This document shows positions 58,501 through 64,000 of a DNA stretch of 64,000 nucleotides, one piece after another. Below the pieces are notes generated by a model that saw only the letters and a list, made by a program, of their open reading frames with translations, was not told the origin of the DNA and made no database searches. The translations under genes were made by a program, and so were the position numbers. The stretch is from Zoogloea sp. 1C4 (GTDB lineage Bacteria; Pseudomonadota; Gammaproteobacteria; Burkholderiales; Rhodocyclaceae), in NCBI RefSeq assembly GCF_009469605.1, contig NZ_SSXU01000001.1, positions 1-64,000 of the forward strand, read 5' to 3'. Numbering within the stretch: the first letter of the stretch is position 1; the number at the start of each line of letters is the position of its first letter.

Positions 58501-61500
58501 AGCGTGCCGTCGCTCACCTGAACCGTGACGTCGTAGATATTGTTGCCGCCCGCGTCGGTGGGCGACTCGTAGTTCTGCGCGGTGACGAAGCTCAGGGCCC
58601 CAGTGGTGCTGTTGATGGCGAACTTGGCCGCATCCGCGCCTCCGACAATCGAATAGCTGAGGGTCTGGGCCGGCAGGTCGGCATCGGTGGCCGTCACGGT
58701 CATCACGGCCGTGCTGTTCTCGGCGACGTTCGCACCGGCGCTGCTGGTGATCGCCGGGGTGTTGTCGTTCACCGGGGTGACGGCTACCGCAATCGCCTGG
58801 GTATCCGTCAGGAAGCCGTCGCTGACCTGCACAGTGACGTCGTAGACATTGTTGCCGCCCGCGTCGGTCGGGGCTTCGTAGTCCGGAGCAGTGACAAAGC
58901 TCAACGCACCGGTGCTGGCGTTGATGGAGAACTTGGCCGCATCGGCGCCGCCGACAATCGAATAGCTGAGGGTCTGGGCCGGCAGGTCAGCGTCAGTGCC
59001 GGTGACCGTCATCACCGCGGTGCTGTTCTCGGCGACGCTCGCGATGGCGCTGCTGGTGATCGCGGGGGTGTTGTCGTTCACCGGCGTCACCGTCACTGCA
59101 ATGGCTTGGGTGCTGCTCAGAGTACCGTCGGAGACCTGCACGGTCACGTCGTAGACGTTGTTGCCGCCGGCATCGGTGGGCGACTCGTAGTTCGGCGCGG
59201 TGACGAAGCTCAGGGCGCCGGTGCTGGCGTTGACGGAGAACTTGGCGGCGTCGGCGCCGCCGACAATGCTGTAGCTCAGCGTCTGGGCCGGCAGGTCGGC
59301 ATCGGTGGCCGTCACGGTCATCACGGCCGTGCTGTTCTCGGCGACGCTCGCACTGGCACCGCTGGTGATCGCGGGGGTGTTGTCGTTCACCGGCGTCACC
59401 GTCACTGCGATGGCCTGGGTGCTGGTCAGGCTGCCGTCGCTCACCTGAACCGTGACGTCGTAGACATTGTTGCCGCCCGCGTCGGTGGGCAACTCGTGAT
59501 CGGGCGCGGTGACGAAGCTCAGGGCGCCCGTACTGCTGTTGATCGAGAACTTGGCCGCATCCGCCCCGCCGACGATGCTGTACGTCAGCGTCTGGGCCGG
59601 CAGGTCGGCGTCCGTCGCCGTGATGGTGAGCACCGCGGTGCTGTTCTCTGCGACGCTGGCGGTCGCGCTGCTGGTAATCGCCGGAGTGTTGTCGTTCACC
59701 GGGGTGACCGTCACGGCGATGGCCTGGGTACTGCTCAGCGTGCCGTCGCTCACCTGCACGGTGACGTCGTAGACGTTGTCGGCACCACTGTCGATGGGTG
59801 CTTCGTAGTCAGGCGCGGTGACAAAGCTCAGCGCGCCGGTCGAGGCGTTGATGGTTAACTTGGCCGCGTCCGCACCACCGACGATGCTGTACGTCAGCGT
59901 CTGAGCCGGGAGGTCGGCATCGGTGGCGGTCACGGTGAGCACCGCGGTGATGTTCTCGGCGACGTTGGCCGTGGCGCTGCTGGTGATCAGCGGCGTGTTG
60001 TCGTTCACCGGCGTCACCGTGACGGCGATGGCCTGGGTACTCGTCAGCGTGCCGTCGCTCACCTGAACAGTGACATCGTAGACATTGGTGCCGCCCGCGT
60101 CGGTCGGGGCTTCGAAGTCCGGGGCGGTGACGAAGCTCAGGGCCCCGGTGCTGGCATTGATGGAGAACCTGGCGGCGTCGGCGCCGCCGACGATCGAATA
60201 GCTGAGGGTCTGGGCCGGCAGGTCGGCGTCCGTCGCGGTGACCGTGAGCACCGCGGTGGTGTTCTCGGCGACGCTGGCCGTCGCGCTGCTGGTGATCGCC
60301 GGGGTGTTCTCGTTCACCGGCGTCACCGTGACGGCGATGGCCTGGGTACTCGTCAGCGTGCCGTCGCTCACCTGAACCGTGACGTCGTAGACGTTGTTGC
60401 CGCCCGCGTCGGTGGGCACTTCGAAGTCAGGCGCGGTGACGAAGCTCAGGGCACCGGTCGAGGCGTTGATCGAGAACTTGGCGGCGTCGGCGCCGCCGAC
60501 AATCGAAAAGCTGACGGTCTGGGCTGGCAGGTCGGCGTCGGTTGCGGTGACCGTCATCACGGCCGAGGTGTTCTCTGCGACGCTGGCCGTCGCGCTGCTG
60601 GTGATCGCGGGGGTGTTGTCGTTCACCGGGGTGACAGTGACCGCAATCGCCTGGGTGCTGGTCAGCGCGCCGTCGGAAACCTGCACGGTGACGTCGTAGA
60701 CGTTGTTGCCGCCACTGTCAGTGGGCGCTTCGTAGTCCGGAGCGGTGACAAAGCTCAACGCGCCGGTGCTGGCGTTGATGGAGAACTTGGCGGCGTCGGC
60801 GCCGCCGACGATGCTGTAGCTGAGGGTCTGGGCCGGCAGATCGGCGTCGGTCGCGGTGACCGACATCACGGCCGTGGTGTTCTCGGCGACGCTGGCCGTG
60901 GCGCTGCTGGTGATCGCCGGAGTGTTGTCGTTCACCGGCGTCACCGTGACGGCGATGGCCTGGGTACTCGTCAGCGTGCCGTCGCTCACCTGAACCGTGA
61001 CGTCGTAGACATTGTTGCCACCCGCGTCGGTGGGCGACTCGTAGTTCTGCGCGATGACGAAGCTCAGCGCGCCGGTGCTGGCGTTGATGGAGAACTTGGC
61101 GGCGTCCGCACCACCGACAATGCTGTAGCTGAGGGTCTGGGCAGGCAGGTCGGCATCGGTGGCCGTCACGGTCATTACAGCCGTGGTGTTCTCTGCGACG
61201 CTGGCCGTGGCGCTGCTGGTGATCGCGGGCGTGTTGTCGTTCACCGGGGTGACGGTGACCGCAATCGCCTGGGTGCTGGTCAGCGCGCCGTCGGAAACCT
61301 GGACGGTGACGTCGTAGATATTGTCGGCACCGGCGTCGGTCGGGGCTTCGAAGTCCGGGGCGGTGACGAAGCTCAGGGCCCCGGTGGTGCTGTTGATCGA
61401 GAACTTGGCGGCGTCGGCGCCGCCGACGATCGAATAGCTGAGGGTCTGGGCCGGCAGGTCGGCGTCCGTCGCGGTGACCGTGAGCACCGCGGTGGTGTTC

Positions 61501-64000
61501 TCGGCGACGCTGGCCGTGGCGCTGCTGGTGATCGTCGGGGTGTTGTCGTTCACCGGCGTCACCGTGATGGCGATGGCCTGGGTGCTCGTCAGGCTGCCGT
61601 CACTCACCTGAACCGTGACGTCATAGACGTTGTTGCCGCCCGCGTCGGTGGGCGATTCGTAATCGGGCGCGGTGACGAAGCTCAGGGCCCCGGTGGTGCT
61701 GTTGATCGAGAACTTGGCGGCGTCGGCGCCGCCGACGATGCTGTAGCTCAGCGTCTGGGCCGGCAGGTCGGCATCGGTGGCCGTCACGGTCATCACGGCC
61801 GTGCTGTTCTCGGCGACGCTGGCCGTGGCGCTGCTGGTGATCGCGGGGGTGTTGTCGTTCACCGGGGTGACGGTGACCGCAATCGCCTGGGTGCTGGTCA
61901 GCGCGCCGTCGGAAACCTGGACGGTGACGTCGTAGATATTGTCGGCACCGGCGTCGGTCGGGGCTTCGAAGTCCGGGGCGGTGACGAAGCTCAGGGCGCC
62001 GGTGCTGGCGTTGATGGTGAACTTGGCGGAGTCGGCGCCGCCGACGATGCTGTACGTCAGCGTCTGGGCCGGCAGGTCGGCATCCGTCGCCGTAACGGTG
62101 AGCACTGCGGTGCTGTTCTCTGCGACGCTGGCCGTGGCGCTGCTGGTGATCGCGGGGGTGTTGTCGTTCACCGGCGTCACCGTCACTGCAATGGCTTGGG
62201 TGCTGCTCAGCGTACCGTCGGAAACCTGGACGGTGACGTCATAGACGTTGTTACCGCCACTGTCAGTGGGCGCTTCGTAGTCCGGAGCGGTGACAAAGCT
62301 CAACGCGCCGGTGCTGGCGTTGATGGAGAACTTGGCGGCGTCGGCGCCGCCGACAATGCTGTAGCTCAGCGTCTGGGCGGGCAGATCGGCGTCGGTCGCG
62401 GTGACCGACATCACGGCCGTGGTGTTCTCGGCGACGCTGGCCGTGGCGCTGCTGGTGATCGCCGGAGTGTTGTCGTTCACCGGTCTCACCGTCACCGCAA
62501 TCGCCTGGGTATCCGTCAGGAAGCCGTCGCTGACCTGGACGGTGACGTCGTAGACGTTGTTGCCGCCCGCGTCGGTGGGCGATTCGTAGTTCGGCGCGGC
62601 GAGGAAACTCAGCGCGCCGGTGGTGCTATTGATGGAGAACTTCGCCGCATCGACCCCACCCGAGATCGAATACACCGGCGTGCCGCCATCCACGTCGGAC
62701 GAGGTGACCGTCATCACCGCCGTGGTGTTCTCGGCCACGCTGGCGCTGGCGCTGCTGGTGATCACCGGCGGGTCGTTCACCGCGGTGATGTTGATGGTGC
62801 TGGTGCCGGTGGCGGTCTTCGCCCCGCCGGTACCCTGCCCGCCCGTGTTGCCGTCGCTGAAAGTCCAGCCGAGGGTGACGCTGGCCGGCGGCGCGTCGGA
62901 CGAGTTGGCGTAGGCGATGGCGCTCATCACCTCGTTGATCCGCACCTGGGTGGCCGAGGCGTTGAAGGTGAGGAGCAGCGTGCCGGACGAGTTGGTCGTC
63001 ACGGTGCCGACATTCACGCCCGACAGCAGCAGGCTGCCGCCCTGGGTGAGCGCGCCCAGGTTGCCCGATGCGGAGAACACGTCCTGGGCGTTGGCGCCGC
63101 CGCTGCGGGCGAGCGTGAGGGTGGCACCGGCGTAGCTGTCGGCGGCGTAGAGCTCGGCGTCGAAGATGCGCACGCTCGAATCGATCACCACCGCGCTGGC
63201 GTTCTCGGTGTAGCTGACGCTGCCGCCGAGGCTGGTGGTGGCGGGGTTCGAGCGGGTGTCGAACTGGCCGTCTGTGGAGAAGCGGACGAGCAGCACGTCG
63301 TCGGTGGTGGTGTTGCTGTAGCCGGTGGCGACCACCCGCCCGTCGGCAGCGATCGCCGCCGAGTACAGGAAACTGTTGGTGCCCAGGTGGGCGGTGAGCT
63401 TGCCGTCGCCGCTGAAGCTGGTGTCGAGGCTGCCATCGCTCAGCAGGCGCGCCGCGGCCAGGTCGGACGACATGGCACCGCCGACCATCACGATCCTGCC
63501 GTCAGACTGCAGCGCGGTGGACCACGACGCATCGTAACCGCCGAAATCCACGGTCGTGATCCCGTCGCCGCCGCCAAACCCGGTGTCGATGGCACCGGCG
63601 CTGGTGTAGCGGACCACCGCGAAATCATTGTCGGAGCCGTTGTTGGAATAGCCGCCGACAACGATCTTGCCGTCCGACTGCACGGCCACCGACTGGGCGA
63701 TGTCGAAGCTGGCGCCGATGGCCGTGGTGACGATGCCGTCGCCGCCACCGAAGCTGGTGTCGAGGCTGCCATCGGTGTTGTAGCGCACCACGCCGAAATC
63801 CAGCGTCGCGCCGACGGTGGCGCTGCCGCTCTGGACGAGCTTGCCGTCCGACTGGAGCGCCAGGCCATAGCCGGTATCGGTGCCCCCGGCGATGTCCACG
63901 GTGGCCTTGCCATCACCGCTGAAGCTGGTGTCGAGGCTGCCATCGGCCAGATAGCGCACGACGGCAAAGTCGCTGGCCGACGTGCCACCGAGGACGATCC
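55524..64000 (-). CDS. Giant cadherin-repeat surface protein, C-terminal part (5' end outside window)
   Basis: The frame is open to the window edge, so the start and secretion signal lie outside; about 2,825 codons are visible. In order: delta-60-type repeats (about 64000-63240, LDTSFxGDG and AxQSDGKIVVGG words), a linker domain, 18 cadherin-like repeats of about 103 residues (62771-57225), two further VCBS/tandem-95-like domains, a Pro/Thr linker (TTTPTTTPKTPDATKP), and a beta-rich segment. Near the C-terminus are one membrane helix (VELSGIALSVGAVWWASRAGG) and an acidic tail DDEEGDWGELMDDEMTRDEE. This arrangement fits a large exported adhesin or matrix protein. How it is secreted is not visible. 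Named ligand unknown. Confidence 0.88.
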   Translation of the reverse strand, partial: IVLGGTSASDFAVVRYLADGSLDTSFSGDGKATVDIAGGTDTGYGLALQSDGKLVQSGSATVGATLDFGVVRYNTDGSLDTSFGGGDGIVTTAIGASFDIAQSVAVQSDGKIVVGGYSNNGSDNDFAVVRYTSAGAIDTGFGGGDGITTVDFGGYDASWSTALQSDGRIVMVGGAMSSDLAAARLLSDGSLDTSFSGDGKLTAHLGTNSFLYSAAIAADGRVVATGYSNTTTDDVLLVRFSTDGQFDTRSNPATTSLGGSVSYTENASAVVIDSSVRIFDAELYAADSYAGATLTLARSGGANAQDVFSASGNLGALTQGGSLLLSGVNVGTVTTNSSGTLLLTFNASATQVRINEVMSAIAYANSSDAPPASVTLGWTFSDGNTGGQGTGGAKTATGTSTINITAVNDPPVITSSASASVAENTTAVMTVTSSDVDGGTPVYSISGGVDAAKFSINSTTGALSFLAAPNYESPTDAGGNNVYDVTVQVSDGFLTDTQAIAVTVRPVNDNTPAITSSATASVAENTTAVMSVTATDADLPAQTLSYSIVGGADAAKFSINASTGALSFVTAPDYEAPTDSGGNNVYDVTVQVSDGTLSSTQAIAVTVTPVNDNTPAITSSATASVAENSTAVLTVTATDADLPAQTLTYSIVGGADSAKFTINASTGALSFVTAPDFEAPTDAGADNIYDVTVQVSDGALTSTQAIAVTVTPVNDNTPAITSSATASVAENSTAVMTVTATDADLPAQTLSYSIVGGADAAKFSINSTTGALSFVTAPDYESPTDAGGNNVYDVTVQVSDGSLTSTQAIAITVTPVNDNTPTITSSATASVAENTTAVLTVTATDADLPAQTLSYSIVGGADAAKFSINSTTGALSFVTAPDFEAPTDAGADNIYDVTVQVSDGALTSTQAIAVTVTPVNDNTPAITSSATASVAENTTAVMTVTATDADLPAQTLSYSIVGGADAAKFSINASTGALSFVIAQNYESPTDAGGNNVYDVTVQVSDGTLTSTQAIAVTVTPVNDNTPAITSSATASVAENTTAVMSVTATDADLPAQTLSYSIVGGADAAKFSINASTGALSFVTAPDYEAPTDSGGNNVYDVTVQVSDGALTSTQAIAVTVTPVNDNTPAITSSATASVAENTSAVMTVTATDADLPAQTVSFSIVGGADAAKFSINASTGALSFVTAPDFEVPTDAGGNNVYDVTVQVSDGTLTSTQAIAVTVTPVNENTPAITSSATASVAENTTAVLTVTATDADLPAQTLSYSIVGGADAARFSINASTGALSFVTAPDFEAPTDAGGTNVYDVTVQVSDGTLTSTQAIAVTVTPVNDNTPLITSSATANVAENITAVLTVTATDADLPAQTLTYSIVGGADAAKLTINASTGALSFVTAPDYEAPIDSGADNVYDVTVQVSDGTLSSTQAIAVTVTPVNDNTPAITSSATASVAENSTAVLTITATDADLPAQTLTYSIVGGADAAKFSINSSTGALSFVTAPDHELPTDAGGNNVYDVTVQVSDGSLTSTQAIAVTVTPVNDNTPAITSGASASVAENSTAVMTVTATDADLPAQTLSYSIVGGADAAKFSVNASTGALSFVTAPNYESPTDAGGNNVYDVTVQVSDGTLSSTQAIAVTVTPVNDNTPAITSSAIASVAENSTAVMTVTGTDADLPAQTLSYSIVGGADAAKFSINASTGALSFVTAPDYEAPTDAGGNNVYDVTVQVSDGFLTDTQAIAVAVTPVNDNTPAITSSAGANVAENSTAVMTVTATDADLPAQTLSYSIVGGADAAKFAINSTTGALSFVTAQNYESPTDAGGNNIYDVTVQVSDGTLTSTQAIAVAVTPVNDNTPAITSSATASVAENTTAVMTVTATDADLPAQTLSYAIVGGADAAKFSINASTGALSFVTAPDYEAPTDAGGNNVYDVTVQVSDGFLTDTQAIAVAVTPVNDNTPAITSSATASVAENTTAVMTVTATDADLPAQTLSYSIVAGADAAKFSINASTGALSFVTAQNYESPTDAGGNNVYDVTVQVSDGTLSSTQAIAVTVTPVNDNTPAITSSATASVTENTSAVMTVTATDADLPAQTLSYSIVGGADAAKFSINSTTGALSFVTAPDYEAPTDAGADNTYDVTVQVSDGTLTSTQAIAVTVTPVNDNTPAITSSSTASVAENSTAVLTVTATDADLPAQTLSYSIVGGADAAKFSINSTTGALSFVTAPDFEAPTDAGADNTYDITVQASDGTRSVTMVLAVSVTNRNEMPTGSDGRISLAEDATHVFALADFGFADPLDAPANALAAVQIVAGPVRGSLTLDGAAVADGQWITAADIAAGRLRFAAAADENGADYAAIEFRVRDDGGRFDGGVDTEAGSHTLAIDVSPVNDAPVAVGEGYTLDEDTPLVVPGAGVLANDSDIDGDPLLARLVSGPAHGSLTLAADGSFIYTPDANWSGADGFIYRAVDGRAESAPVAVSLVVRPVNDAPTMVRADLQLIQGGSTVLKADAVSAADVDSATGDVVFIVDSARHGHFELVSAPGVAIGQFSYAALAAGNVVFVHESIVDLPVVTLHPTDGLADGAPMAASVGYSSTSVLVPPGGSGGTEPPAVVVPPSVTVPTTTPTTTPKTPDATKPAAPAAPVVSRADAAAELGGEAGVVVVRTAAGGEGSEPHVRRFSAENSLVKFGGAQVTLTLGAGTEGPLMEFLLGANTAAQGSAGSAAARQATAEKAGVPQLGDDAYADVRVVLNAVELSGIALSVGAVWWASRAGGLIASLLMAAPAWRSLDPLPVLGPQDDEEGDWGELMDDEMTRDEEGAEDVFGEQGGGGFRG
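57225..62771 (-). repeat. 18 tandem cadherin-like repeats, 309-bp unit
   Basis: Units begin TPAITSSATASVAEN and end AIAVTVTPVNDN, 103 residues each; the first and last are divergent, the middle ones nearly identical in protein and DNA. Unit variants recur (PDYEAPTDAGG, QNYESPTDAGG, PDFEAPTDAGAD), suggesting past duplication of multi-unit blocks. DADLP, DxNDN-like and PVNDN words are the usual calcium-binding positions of cadherin folds. Confidence 0.93.

Noticed and set aside
56001-59858. Plus-strand open frame of 1,285 codons antisense to the adhesin
   Set aside because: It mirrors the cadherin repeats in a shadow frame (Arg/Gly/His-rich repeats) and has no homologous features.
57225-62771. 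CRISPR-like periodicity in the 309-bp repeats
   Set aside because: Units are coding, contiguous, much longer than CRISPR repeats and lack unique spacers.

Overview
This is a GC-rich chromosomal window. Its gene content (acetone carboxylase with a sigma-54 activator, cyanophycin synthetase pair with an associated ABC transporter, cys sulfate-uptake operon, split MacB efflux pump) fits a betaproteobacterium, most likely of the Rhodocyclales (Azoarcus/Thauera/Aromatoleum-like). That placement is inference from family knowledge; no rRNA gene is present to confirm it.

Layout. 1-4780 is an accessory patch: a 5' fragment of an IS5-family transposase gene cut by the window edge, a visibly AT-richer gene for a SIR2-domain plus P-loop NTPase protein (candidate phage-defence protein), REP-like palindromes, a small orphan gene, and a phased 21-bp repeat array. 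4781-9680 is a sulfate/thiosulfate uptake operon read on the minus strand (sbp-cysT-cysW-cysA-cysB). 9709-11993 holds a DUF2325 gene, a small lipoprotein and a CorC/HlyC-type membrane protein.

12249-21750 is an acetone-utilisation cluster: a sigma-54 promoter, the three acetone carboxylase subunits, a terminator, an acyl-CoA ligase that probably activates acetoacetate, and an AcoR-type sigma-54 activator. The cluster would convert acetone plus CO2 to acetoacetate and then to acetoacetyl-CoA. Next come a TonB/TolA-like protein and glycerol catabolism (glpK, glpD). 25875-33747 is a cyanophycin cluster: full-length cphA, a shortened paralogue, and a divergent ABC transporter with a DUF1854 partner.

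33776-35000 has a Fur-box-preceded outer-membrane-type protein and two identical tRNA-Arg(ACG) genes. An alpha/beta hydrolase and an HD-GYP phosphodiesterase follow. 37065-41726 is a tripartite MacAB-type efflux operon with its outer-membrane factor. 41941-47179 carries HU, radA, alr, a LysR regulator and lplT. 47210-50902 is a TonB-dependent receptor followed by a kinase-like protein without the phospho-acceptor histidine and a NarL-type response regulator. A TPR protein and a Fur-box-controlled tonB-exbB-exbD operon follow.

The last 10 kb encode the C-terminal 2.8 kb-residue part of a giant cadherin-repeat surface protein. Its stop codon overlaps the start of a diguanylate cyclase gene, which suggests a c-di-GMP-linked adhesion module. 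Long open frames antisense to the acx and adhesin genes are codon-bias shadows and were left out.
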